Assembly: GCF_938028775.1 (NCBI RefSeq)
Contig: NZ_CALIZG010000024.1
Span: 173,246-237,245, forward strand
DNA from: Mogibacterium diversum_A
GTDB lineage: Bacteria; Bacillota; Clostridia; Peptostreptococcales; Anaerovoracaceae
Direction: 5' to 3'
DNA length: 64,000 nt
Below the pieces are notes generated by a model. The model worked only from the letters and a program-made list of their open reading frames with translations, searched no databases and was not told where the DNA came from. Shown one piece after another: positions 8,505 to 16,836 of this stretch (positions are counted from its first letter, which is position 1; each line of letters opens with the position of its first letter). The position numbers and the translations under genes were made by a program.

Positions 8505-9684
8505 GTTCTCTCTCCCCCTTCTCTAGTTCATCCCAGAATGGTGATATTTTTCTATAGTGTTCAACAACTTGATGAACCTTTTCTATGATGTAGTCTACTT
8601 GCTCCTCTGTATTTTCCTCATTGAGACTGAATCTAAGTGATCCGTGTGCTGCCTCAATAGGAACACCCATACCTATTAGAACGTGGCTTGGGTCGAGGGA
8701 TTCACTTGTGCAAGCTGATCCAGATGAGCATTCGATGCCATACATATCAAGAGCCAATAGCAGCGACTCGCCCTCAACTCCTTCGAACGAGTAATTTACG
8801 TTACCAGGGAGTCGCTTTACAGGGTCTCCATTGAGCTGCGAATAAGGAATATCCGACAACCCTTTGATAAGTCTATCTCTAAGGGCAATTGTCTTTGCAT
8901 TATTCTCTTCCATGTGCTCAATTCCATCTTCAAGGGCAGCAGCAAGGGCAGCAATGCCTGGAACGTTAATCGTACCAGCTCTCTTACCTCTCTCCTGAGC
9001 TCCACCTTCAATTACGTTTATTAATCTGATACCATTTCTAGCATATAGAACTCCAACGCCCTTAGGTCCGTGGAATTTATGAGCTGATAATGATAGCATA
9101 TCTATGTTCATCGCCTGAACATCTATAGGTAGGTGTGCTGCAGCCTGAACGGCATCTGTGTGGAAGAGCACGCCCTTTTCGTGACACAGCTTTCCAATCT
9201 CAGCAATTGGCTGGACAGCTCCCATCTCGTTGTTAGCAAACATAATCGATACGAGTGCCGTATCCTCTCTGATTGCGTCCTCAACATCCTTAACGTCTAC
9301 AATTCCATTTGGCTGTGGTTTTAGCAGCGTAACCTCGAAGCCCTCTTTTTCTAGCTTGCGAAGTGTATGAAGAATTGCATGATGCTCTATATTAAGAGAA
9401 ATCAGATGCTTCTTACCCTTCTTAACTAGCCCTCTAGCTGCAGAAATTAAAGCCTGGTTATCTGCTTCACTTCCACCTGAAGTAAAGTAAATCTCATTAG
9501 GCTTTGCAGCATTAAGCGCCTTAGCTACTTTCTCTCTGGACTCATCCAGCTTCTCTTTAGCAATCTGTCCATCCGTATGAAGACTGTTAGGGTTGCCGTT
9601 ATAATTCTTAAGGCAATCTAGCAGCGTATTGAGTGCGACATCGCTCAAATAAGTTGTTGCCGCATTATCTGCATATACTCTCAT
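8494..9684 (-). CDS. nifS: Cysteine desulfurase (IscS/NifS type)
   Basis: A PLP enzyme that removes sulfur from L-cysteine as a persulfide for Fe-S assembly. Lys203 in SLSAHKFHGPKG holds PLP, and the mobile loop SSGSACTS carries the persulfide-forming Cys325. The 396-residue length is normal. It has its own promoter at 9728-9757 overlapped by an inverted repeat, and is followed directly by iscU. IscS versus NifS naming is a matter of convention here. Confidence 0.93.
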   Translation of the reverse strand: MRVYADNAATTYLSDVALNTLLDCLKNYNGNPNSLHTDGQIAKEKLDESREKVAKALNAAKPNEIYFTSGGSEADNQALISAARGLVKKGKKHLISLNIEHHAILHTLRKLEKEGFEVTLLKPQPNGIVDVKDVEDAIREDTALVSIMFANNEMGAVQPIAEIGKLCHEKGVLFHTDAVQAAAHLPIDVQAMNIDMLSLSAHKFHGPKGVGVLYARNGIRLINVIEGGAQERGKRAGTINVPGIAALAAALEDGIEHMEENNAKTIALRDRLIKGLSDIPYSQLNGDPVKRLPGNVNYSFEGVEGESLLLALDMYGIECSSGSACTSESLDPSHVLIGMGVPIEAAHGSLRFSLNEENTEEQVDYIIEKVHQVVEHYRKISPFWDELEKGEREHVI

Positions 9685-9727
9685 GTATACCTCCCTACCA
9701 ATAATTTAGTCATCTTAGTGCAGTTGT

Positions 9728-9764
9728 ATTATAGTCCTTTAATCCCTACCTGGTCAATAGGAAT
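9728..9764 (-). promoter_or_regulatory. nifS-iscU promoter with overlapping Rrf2-type operator
   Basis: Leftward -35 TTGACC (9752-9757), 18-base spacer, -10 TATAAT (9728-9733). An inverted repeat with 8-base arms (9757-9764 ATTCCTAT and 9742-9749 GTAGGGAT) separated by 7 bases lies across the -35. The same arm sequence and spacing occur at the regulator's own promoter (10315-10335), so this is probably the repressor site. Confidence 0.6.
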
Positions 9765-9789
9765 TACTCTTGGATATAACTTAAAACAA

Positions 9790-10233
9790 TTATCTTGATG
9801 TGTCTTGATCTTGTATGAGCTTATCGACATTACCAGTCATTAGATCTTGTAGCGTTATGTTATCAAGATACTCATCGATAACCTTGTCAAGGCCAATCCA
9901 CAGTGGAAGTGTCACGCATGAATGCGCTCTACCGCAGCTAACCTCACCAGACTTTATACAATCTACTGGGGCAAGACTACCTTCCGTAATTCGAAGGATT
10001 TCACCGATATTGTAATCTTCAGGTGATTTAATCAATCTGTAGCCACCGTTCTTACCTCGAAGGCTCCTCAGCATACCACCTTTGTTAAGCATCGATACGA
10101 CATTCTCGAGATACTTCATCGATAGTTTCTGCCTATCTGATATATCTGCTAGAGATACGTAACCTCCATCATCGTGGTTAGCAAGATCAATCATGACCAT
10201 CAGAGCGTAACGACCTTTTGTTGAAACAATCAT
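9790..10233 (-). CDS. Rrf2/IscR-family transcriptional regulator
   Basis: A 147-residue winged-helix regulator with the N-terminal MIVSTKGRYALMVMIDLA typical of Rrf2 proteins. Three cysteines (C92, C100, C106) lie in the usual place for [2Fe-2S] ligands, with spacing C-x7-C-x5-C. IscR-type members repress Fe-S assembly genes when they hold a cluster. The location just upstream of nifS-iscU supports that role, although CymR-like cysteine sensing cannot be excluded. It has its own promoter and an inverted repeat at 10315-10335. Confidence 0.88.
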   Translation of the reverse strand: MIVSTKGRYALMVMIDLANHDDGGYVSLADISDRQKLSMKYLENVVSMLNKGGMLRSLRGKNGGYRLIKSPEDYNIGEILRITEGSLAPVDCIKSGEVSCGRAHSCVTLPLWIGLDKVIDEYLDNITLQDLMTGNVDKLIQDQDTSR

Positions 10234-10280
10234 GGCTCTTCCTTTCTTTGATATCTTGCGTGTTCATTTCTTACAATTGA

Positions 10281-10335
10281 AGAATAACACATTGCGTACA
10301 ACCAATCAAGCATTTTCCTATTATTCATATAGGAA
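10281..10335 (-). promoter_or_regulatory. rrf2 promoter and upstream inverted-repeat operator
   Basis: Leftward -35 TTGATT (10304-10309), 17-base spacer and extended -10 TGTTATTCT (10281-10289). A perfect inverted repeat, TTCCTAT-N7-ATAGGAA (10315-10335), lies just upstream of the -35. Its arms and 7-base spacing match the site at the nifS promoter. Confidence 0.55.
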
Positions 10336-10350
10336 TTTGGTGTATTAAAA

Positions 10351-10415
10351 AATGAGCAAAATATTTCGCTGGATTTTTTCAACTTTGATTAATTCAACTC
10401 GCAATTTTGCTCATT
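10351..10415 (-). terminator. Terminator of the ABC exporter gene
   Basis: A 12-base-pair stem (10351-10362 with 10404-10415) with a long partly structured loop is followed on the minus strand by six T. It lies about 40 bases past the stop. Confidence 0.55.
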
Positions 10416-10451
10416 ATATTTTACTGTTTGCATTTATGTCTCAACATCCGT

Positions 10452-12212
10452 TTATAACTGGTACATGCGATACATATTTGCATATATACCGTCCTTCGCC
10501 ATGAGCTCGTCGTGTGTTCCTTCTTCCGCAATTCCATCCTGATTTAACACGATGATTCGGTCTGCACTCTTAATTGTAGTTAATCTGTGCGCAATTGTGA
10601 TAGTTGTTCTTCCTTTCGACAAATCTGCTAGCGACCGCTGCACCAGCTTCTCGCTTTCATTGTCCAGAGCTGATGTAGCTTCATCGAGAATGAGGATTGG
10701 TGGGTTCTTGAGGAATACCCTTGCAATGCTAATACGCTGCTTCTGACCACCTGACAGCTTCATACCTCGCTCACCGACACTCGTATTATATCCGTCAGAC
10801 ATCTCTCTTATGAATTCGTCAGCTCCGGCGAGTTTTGCGGCCTGTTCAATCTCTTCCATTGTCGCTCCCGGTTTTCCATAAGCTATATTACCTGCAATAG
10901 TATCAGAGAATAGATATACATCCTGCTGAACCATTCCTATATGCGATCTGAGTGACTTACATGTCAGCTGCCTAATATCGTAACCATCTACTTTGATGCT
11001 TCCCTCCGAAACCTCATAAAATCTTGGAATAAGGTTGCAAAATGTCGTCTTTCCTGCTCCTGATGGCCCTACCAAAGCGAGGTTTTCTCCAGGTTTAATA
11101 CTCAGGTTGATCTTATTGAGTATTTCCTCGCTGTCACTATATCTAAATGTAACATCGTTGAATTCAATTGCACCTTTGATATCCTCTAAATCGATGGCAT
11201 CAGGGGCATCATCGATTTCTATAGGCTCATCCATAACTTCGATAAATCTCTCAATCCCTGTCATTCCACGCTGAAACTGCTCAGTGAACTCTACAATTCT
11301 TCGAACTGCTTCTAGTAGCACCCCTATATACATCATAAATGCTACGAAGTCACCTGTGGTAATCCTTCCGTTCTTAAGTTCAAATGATCCAACAAGGATT
11401 ACGACTATATACATTAAGCCATCGAAGGTACGTGTAACACTGCGGAACCCTGCCATCGCCTTATACCCTATGGCCTTTACACCCAGGAATCTCGAATTAT
11501 CTACATCGAATCTAGCCTGCTCAAATTCTTCATTTGCAAATGATTTTGAAACCTTTATCCCGAGAAGGCTATCTTCCACATGTGAATTGATTTCTCCGAG
11601 ACCACTTCGCTGCATCTTGAAAGCACGTCTCATCTTTTTCCTAAAAGTATATGTTGCAGCAATCATGATAGGAATAATTGCGAACATAAGCACAGTTAGC
11701 AGAACATCTATTCTCACCAAGAGTACAAAACCCAGAATGATCTTTATCGATGCTATCCAGTATTCCTCTGGACAGTGGTGCGCAAACTCTGTTATATCAA
11801 ATAAATCACTCGTAATTCTAGATATCAGCTGACCTGTTTTATTTTCACTATAATATGAATAAGATAGGTTCTGACACTTCTCATATAGGTCACGCCTCAT
11901 GTCAGTTTCTATCTTTGCACCCATCACGTGCCCGGTATTTTGCATATAGTAATTTGCCACCACGTCAACCGCTCTTAGGCATAGATAGATTCCTACAATC
12001 TTTACTATCAAATCTGCTGTAAAAGCAGCGATATCAGTAGCTACAACATTGCTTATATATCTGATTAACAGAGGCAGAACTATATCGCTTACCGTAGTAA
12101 ACGAAGCACAGATTAGATCAAAGATCAGTATCCCTTTATACGGCTTAAAGTATGGTGCAAACCTGCGAATGAGGTAGCTAGATGACATAACTTTATCCTT
12201 AGACTCTCCCAT
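10452..12212 (-). CDS. ABC exporter, fused permease and ATPase (MsbA/LmrA type)
   Basis: A 586-residue half-transporter with six predicted membrane segments in residues ~20-310. The ATPase domain follows: Walker A GPSGAGKTT near residue 380, signature LSGGQKQRISIA, Walker B ILILDEATSALD and the H-loop AHRLTTI. Such proteins dimerise to export drugs, lipids or peptides. No partner half-transporter is adjacent, so a homodimer is likely; the substrate cannot be read from sequence. It is monocistronic, flanked by a terminator and a divergent YitT gene. Confidence 0.9.
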   Translation of the reverse strand: MGESKDKVMSSSYLIRRFAPYFKPYKGILIFDLICASFTTVSDIVLPLLIRYISNVVATDIAAFTADLIVKIVGIYLCLRAVDVVANYYMQNTGHVMGAKIETDMRRDLYEKCQNLSYSYYSENKTGQLISRITSDLFDITEFAHHCPEEYWIASIKIILGFVLLVRIDVLLTVLMFAIIPIMIAATYTFRKKMRRAFKMQRSGLGEINSHVEDSLLGIKVSKSFANEEFEQARFDVDNSRFLGVKAIGYKAMAGFRSVTRTFDGLMYIVVILVGSFELKNGRITTGDFVAFMMYIGVLLEAVRRIVEFTEQFQRGMTGIERFIEVMDEPIEIDDAPDAIDLEDIKGAIEFNDVTFRYSDSEEILNKINLSIKPGENLALVGPSGAGKTTFCNLIPRFYEVSEGSIKVDGYDIRQLTCKSLRSHIGMVQQDVYLFSDTIAGNIAYGKPGATMEEIEQAAKLAGADEFIREMSDGYNTSVGERGMKLSGGQKQRISIARVFLKNPPILILDEATSALDNESEKLVQRSLADLSKGRTTITIAHRLTTIKSADRIIVLNQDGIAEEGTHDELMAKDGIYANMYRMYQL

Positions 12213-12458
12213 TTTTAAATTCCTTTCTTAAATAATCTCTATAAATCCCAACGCAAAAACGCAGACAGAAACTACCTGCGTATCTCTTTTATATAAATGT
12301 AAATTTATTATATCATATTTTCCCCGCATTTCTTGCAGTTGATTGCACGCAATTGGCGGTTGAATTTATATAATAATTAATAGTATTATAATCGTTAATA
12401 CAATGTCATATGATAATTTTAATTGTATTTAATAACTATCACTTGCAGGAGGTCCACT

Positions 12459-13358
12459 TTGAACCTATATAATAATCTATCACCACGCAAACAATATCTC
12501 GTCCATTATCTTGGCTGGATGCTCGCTGGAAATGTAATATTTGCATTTGGTGTGAATGTTATCATCACTCCGATGAATCTTTACAATGGTGGATTCACAG
12601 GGATGGCACAGCTCCTTAGACTTCTTTTTGTAAATGTTTTTCATATGCCCGAGATACCAGGTGTTGATATAGTTGGTATTCTCTACTTCTTGCTTAACCT
12701 GCCACTTCTTATAATCTCATACAAGGTGGTTAATAAAGAGTTTTGCATAACATCAGTTATATCAATTACTCTATGTTCTGTCGCACTCGGTGTGATACCA
12801 GTTCCTAAAACCCCGATATTTAACGACTATCTAACTGCTTGTTTAATAGGCGGAGTCGTTGCCGGTACAGGCGCCGGAATGGTGCTCAGGGCAGGTAGCT
12901 CGCAGGGCGGTCAGGATATCATCGGAGTTATCGTATCGGTACTAAATCCGAATTACAGTGTTGGCAAGATAAGCATCATGATCAACATTGGAATTTATAT
13001 AATCTGCCTATTCCTATTCAACATAGAAATTGTTGCTTACTCCTTGATATACACGACTATCCTCGCTATGTCACTAGACAGAGTTCACATTCAGAATATC
13101 AATATGCAGGTTATGATATTCACTAAGAAGCCTGGTGTTGAAGACGTTATAATGAGCGAACTAAGGAGAGGAGTTACAAACTGGAATGGAACCGGCGCAT
13201 ATACAAAGGAAGACTCTAATGTAATAGTTACTATTATTGCTAAATACGAGATAACAAAACTGCTCATGATTGTTAAGCAAGCTGATCCAGATGCGTTCGT
13301 CATTGTAAATGAAGGCGCCCAAATATACGGAAATTTCGAAAAGCGCCTGACTAAATAG
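12459..13358 (+). CDS. YitT-family membrane protein (DUF161/DUF2179)
   Basis: A 299-residue integral membrane protein. The N-terminal membrane domain opens with FGVNVIITPMNLYNGGFTGMAQLL, and the soluble C-terminal DUF2179 domain contains IMSELRRGVTNWNGTGAYT. I place the start at TTG 12459 because AGGAGGT (12447-12453) lies 5 bases before it; a TTG at 12423 would add 12 residues before that site. The biochemical role of YitT proteins is unknown. It is one of few rightward genes and converges with the truncated paralogue at 13413-13667. Confidence 0.85.
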   Translation: MNLYNNLSPRKQYLVHYLGWMLAGNVIFAFGVNVIITPMNLYNGGFTGMAQLLRLLFVNVFHMPEIPGVDIVGILYFLLNLPLLIISYKVVNKEFCITSVISITLCSVALGVIPVPKTPIFNDYLTACLIGGVVAGTGAGMVLRAGSSQGGQDIIGVIVSVLNPNYSVGKISIMINIGIYIICLFLFNIEIVAYSLIYTTILAMSLDRVHIQNINMQVMIFTKKPGVEDVIMSELRRGVTNWNGTGAYTKEDSNVIVTIIAKYEITKLLMIVKQADPDAFVIVNEGAQIYGNFEKRLTK

Positions 13359-13412
13359 CATTTATGCACTGTTACTAAGCAAGTTTTAAATAGTCACGGT
13401 AATATAGAAAAC

Positions 13413-13667
13413 CTAAAATCGGAGTGTGAATAATTCACACTCCGATACAGCCATTAACACTGTGAGAGATAGTGCATAGAACATGATATTGTAGTCTATA
13501 TTAAGCGTAGTCTGTATAAGTCTAGCAATTCCTGAAATTCCGCCATAGGTTAACCCATTCGGAATCATTACTGCGACAATTCCGAAAGCTCCGATAGCAC
13601 ATGAAGAAATCACTATAACAATATCGAGCATCACCCTATTAATATTGGTTTTCTGAGCCTTTTTCAC
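13413..13667 (-). pseudogene. Truncated YitT-family gene
   Basis: An 84-codon frame whose product, containing CAIGAFGIVAVMIPNGLTYG, matches only the first two membrane segments of YitT proteins (about 280-300 residues when whole). The frame then runs into a terminator stem at 13418-13446, so the last residues are encoded by the stem itself. The GTG start overlaps the methyltransferase stop (GTGA). This looks like the remnant of a second yitT copy deleted at its 3' end. It is not the complement of the intact copy, since the two are convergent and distinct. A functional micro-membrane protein is less likely. Confidence 0.7.
13418..13446 (-). terminator. Terminator overlapping the yitT remnant
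   Basis: A perfect 13-base-pair stem (13418-13430 with 13434-13446) with a 3-base loop is followed on the minus strand by TTTTAGGTTTTCT. It ends the methyltransferase/yitT-remnant transcript. Confidence 0.75.
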
Positions 13668-14986
13668 TTTACCAAGTACTCCTTACCAAAAATATCAACA
13701 ACAATATATGCCACATTACCACGAGAAATAAATTTTATATCATCATAATTGTCGGTTACGCTTATCTCAGCAGAGAACTCCCCATTATAATCAGGATCTA
13801 TCATAATATAGTCTATAAGTGATTCGGGTGAACTCTTGCAAGCATTTTGTAGCAACTCCCTGTCCTTGTGCTGGACATATCCTATCTCTAGCTCCGGTCT
13901 GAAAGCCATGAGCTTCGCATGACAAAGCTTCTTACCATTCTCAAGCTCATCAGCTCTCTCTATTTTGATTATCGCATCTGCTCTGTAAGGGCGCTCTACT
14001 CCATTTCCATAGAAAAGATAGTTTGACTCACATGCATCGAGCCTCTTCTTAGCAGTTCCAAGCGCTAGAGTTTCTACATCGCATCCAACCCAACATCTAT
14101 CCATGCCATTGGCCGCTTTTAGAAATGAACCAGAACCGCAGAAAAAATCTCCAACTAAATCGCCTTTTTCTGTACATGAGCTGAGAATTCGTTTCATCAG
14201 TTCTAAAGGCTTTTGAGTTGCGTAACCATTTCTTTCGCTGGAGGTCCTGCCCACCATGTCAATACTCCAAACATCTTTCATATTAACGAGTGTATACCAC
14301 CCATATTCGTCTTGATATTCTTTAACCCCTTTAAATCGGTAAGGCTTGAAATCTCGATTATATGACTTCTCCTTAGGCACATTTAGTGAATACTTTTTCG
14401 ACTTACTGTACATGAGAATCGTATCGTGTTTTCTTGAAAAATGTGTCTTTGCACTGCCTCCAGATTTATATTTCCATATAATTTCATTCCGCATGTTCTC
14501 GTAACCGAAAATTTCATCCATCGCGAGCTTAACGTAATGTGCTGAATGCCAGTCAAGATGAACCCAGATTAAGCCATCGTTCGCAAGAAGTCTCTTCATG
14601 ATTACTAGTCTAGTAGTCATGTTTTCAACATATTGCTCTATGCTTCTGTCGAATGTATCATCATATGCGAGGTGTTTAACTTTATGTATCTTTCCATCAC
14701 TGTCACATATTTCTACGGTTGCATCGTATTTCGATTTTGTAAAGAACGGAGGGTCAATATATATACACTTAAATTTACCCTCATATCCATTCTCTAGAAG
14801 CCATGACATAAACTCCATGTTATCGCCAAGCGCTAGAATATTATTGTCTAAATCAGAGTTAGCTTCATTAGCACGAAAACTGTCATACATATGTTTTTCC
14901 AAGACACTGAATGGCTTAGATAGCGTAACTTCTCCATGCTCTAATCCTTTAATTATGCTCTCTGCAATCCCTAAAACTTTGCTCAT
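13664..14986 (-). CDS. Orphan DNA methyltransferase, beta-class N6-adenine or N4-cytosine type
   Basis: A 440-residue methyltransferase. Catalytic motif IV DPPF is at residues 78-81 and the SAM-binding FCGSG comes later, near residue 285. That order is the beta class, with the target-recognition region between. About 130 residues after motif I form a C-terminal domain with no recognised function. No restriction endonuclease is adjacent, so it may mark the chromosome or protect against a distant enzyme. I prefer the ATG at 14986, which has GAGGA 8 bases upstream; an in-frame start at 15019 would add 11 residues. The yitT remnant follows with a 4-base overlap. Confidence 0.85.
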   Translation of the reverse strand: MSKVLGIAESIIKGLEHGEVTLSKPFSVLEKHMYDSFRANEANSDLDNNILALGDNMEFMSWLLENGYEGKFKCIYIDPPFFTKSKYDATVEICDSDGKIHKVKHLAYDDTFDRSIEQYVENMTTRLVIMKRLLANDGLIWVHLDWHSAHYVKLAMDEIFGYENMRNEIIWKYKSGGSAKTHFSRKHDTILMYSKSKKYSLNVPKEKSYNRDFKPYRFKGVKEYQDEYGWYTLVNMKDVWSIDMVGRTSSERNGYATQKPLELMKRILSSCTEKGDLVGDFFCGSGSFLKAANGMDRCWVGCDVETLALGTAKKRLDACESNYLFYGNGVERPYRADAIIKIERADELENGKKLCHAKLMAFRPELEIGYVQHKDRELLQNACKSSPESLIDYIMIDPDYNGEFSAEISVTDNYDDIKFISRGNVAYIVVDIFGKEYLVK

Positions 14987-15093
14987 CTTAACCGTCCTCT
15001 TTAGCGACCATGTCATCAACTGATGATTGGATATATCTGTTAATTATAAAACATTGATATTAATATGTCTATTTGAAGAGTTCAAAATAAACA

Positions 15094-15142
15094 ATGCCCC
15101 GTGGTATGAGAATAGCGCCTGCATTCTCATACCACGGAGCAT
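15094..15142. terminator. Terminator of the dlt operon
   Basis: A 20-base-pair stem with one mismatch (15094-15113 with 15123-15142) and 9-base loop is followed on the minus strand by TTGTTTATTTTG. It lies 28 bases past the dltX-like stop. A T-rich run also follows on the plus strand, so it may work both ways. Confidence 0.75.
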
Positions 15143-15170
15143 TTAATAAATAGCAACATATTAAAAATTT

Positions 15171-15326
15171 TTAGAACTCAGCATATGTAAATGCCGGACT
15201 GCTGAGCATGCTCCCAAACAGTGAGAACACATACAGCACAGCCATGAATATAAACATATAAAGAGTATATTTTAAAGATATCTTATTCTTAATTTTACTT
15301 ATGAGCGAATTCTGCGACTTTTTCAT
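15171..15326 (-). CDS. dltX: DltX-like membrane micropeptide
   Basis: A 51-residue reading frame: a basic N-terminus (MKKSQNSLISKIKNKISLKY), one hydrophobic segment (residues ~21-40) and the ending SSPAFTYAEF. DltX peptides have this layout and a conserved C-terminus close to FIYNEF that takes part in D-alanine transfer to teichoic acid. In Bacillus and lactobacilli dltX precedes dltA; here it lies at the far end of the operon. The ATG (15326) follows AAGGA and overlaps the dltD end by 32 bases. The call rests on the C-terminal motif, size, topology and operon position. Confidence 0.75.
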   Translation of the reverse strand: MKKSQNSLISKIKNKISLKYTLYMFIFMAVLYVFSLFGSMLSSPAFTYAEF

Positions 15327-16455
15327 TAATCCTTACCCAACCTTCATTCCATGGATGAACCGCATCCGAAACAATATATTTGTTATAGCTATATTCTGTC
15401 ATATTGGTGTAATCTGCACCGTATTCATTAGCGAGCTTTTGAATCTTTTGACCAACAACTACACGCTTATCAGCAGTCATACCTGTATAGTCGTACCATC
15501 TACCATTTACAGGAAGTAGAATAAGTTTAACCTTAATATCATTAGCCTTAGCGATCTCGAGGAATGCTTTAAGATCGTTGTACTCTGGTGAAGTATTGTA
15601 GTTTTGATTCAAACGAACATCCTTCATCTTAGGATATACCTGTCTAAACTTATTTCTCCACACACGATTGCTCATATAGAACGGATTATCCGCCTTGTAT
15701 TCACTATCCCTATATGCCTCTTTCAAGAAACCATTCCAATTGAAATTATCTGGCGTGTACCTCTCAAAGTTCTGAGGTGTTTTTTTGTTCTTCATCATAA
15801 ATCTCATTGCTGCCCCAACAGTGATTTTATCCTTGTCGAAAGCATGGCGTCTCTCGAATCCATATAGGAGATTTGATTCGTCATTAAGATTTACTTTATC
15901 AATCATGCGCGCCTTCATCTGTAGGCTCTTATTCTTAGATAGCAGATGCTCTGTTCTTCTTGCAACGTATTTTTTTGTCTTGAGCGGAACATTCTTGTTC
16001 TCCATAAATGCAAAGTATTCCGTCTCCGAAAACCTCAGAGCATAGTCATCTTTCTTAACACCTGAGTGTTTAAACCAGGTTGGTGAAACAAGCAATATAA
16101 CTTTTTTACTCTTTAGATGTGGTTGAAGTGACCCAAGTGCAACAGTGTGGAACAGCGTCTGGTTAAACGGTCCTCCGACTGTAACGAGTTTAACATCTGT
16201 ATCCTTGAAGAAGTTCGTTGGATGGTACTGCGTCTTACGTCCATGTCTGAACTCAGATGAGCCGAGCATGAGCACCGAATCTTTTTCAAGATTTCGCGAC
16301 AATGCATTATACGACAGATCTTTATATGTGTTATACCAAGTTCCAAACTGCCCTGTGTTGTCTTTAAGATCATTATTAGCACATATGAAATGTACAACCA
16401 CTGTGAACATCGCCAGCAGCACGAGAGCCGCTACAAACGAGTTTATCTTCTTCAT
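15295..16455 (-). CDS. dltD: D-alanyl-lipoteichoic acid biosynthesis protein DltD
   Basis: A 386-residue protein with an N-terminal membrane anchor (residues ~7-25) and an extracellular SGNH-like esterase domain. The catalytic serine is in LGSSEFRHG (residues 65-73) and a late Asp/His pair in DAVHPWNEGW. DltD acts on the outer face with DltB and DltX to transfer D-alanine to teichoic acid. It follows dltC by 18 bases. Confidence 0.93.
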   Translation of the reverse strand: MKKINSFVAALVLLAMFTVVVHFICANNDLKDNTGQFGTWYNTYKDLSYNALSRNLEKDSVLMLGSSEFRHGRKTQYHPTNFFKDTDVKLVTVGGPFNQTLFHTVALGSLQPHLKSKKVILLVSPTWFKHSGVKKDDYALRFSETEYFAFMENKNVPLKTKKYVARRTEHLLSKNKSLQMKARMIDKVNLNDESNLLYGFERRHAFDKDKITVGAAMRFMMKNKKTPQNFERYTPDNFNWNGFLKEAYRDSEYKADNPFYMSNRVWRNKFRQVYPKMKDVRLNQNYNTSPEYNDLKAFLEIAKANDIKVKLILLPVNGRWYDYTGMTADKRVVVGQKIQKLANEYGADYTNMTEYSYNKYIVSDAVHPWNEGWVRINEKVAEFAHK

Positions 16456-16473
16456 ATTATCTTCGTTCCTGTC

Positions 16474-16713
16474 TTATTCCCCTAGAATTCTTGCTGAAAC
16501 TGTCTCTATAATCTTGTTTGGTGTATCCATCTGTTCCCTTGTAAATTCAGATGGTGATAAAACAACTCCATACTCATCCTGAATATCTAACAAGAGGCTA
16601 ACGTAATCGAGCGAATCAATTAAATCTTCCTCTAGCAAATTGATATCTGGGTTTTCCTTTACAATTTCATCTCCGCAAATGTTCTCAATGATGTCTAGTA
16701 GCTTATCTCTCAT
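16474..16713 (-). CDS. dltC: D-alanyl carrier protein DltC
   Basis: A 79-residue acyl-carrier-type protein. Ser34 in LIDSLDYVS is the phosphopantetheine site on which DltA loads D-alanine. It lies 123 bases after dltB, the largest gap in the operon, and has a good AGGAGG site. Confidence 0.95.
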   Translation of the reverse strand: MRDKLLDIIENICGDEIVKENPDINLLEEDLIDSLDYVSLLLDIQDEYGVVLSPSEFTREQMDTPNKIIETVSARILGE

Positions 16714-16836
16714 GATAATTTCCTCCTAATTTTAGCTATGTTTTAAATATTTTTTTATTTTAATTATTATTGCGTATTCAGTGTTTCTGTTTTTTCTAAT
16801 TCTTTAATTATGCGATCAAAATTTATTTACACATAC

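Noticed and set aside
15785..16582. Rightward frames inside dltD and dltC
   Set aside because: They are complements of well supported genes and show no family motifs or ribosome sites.
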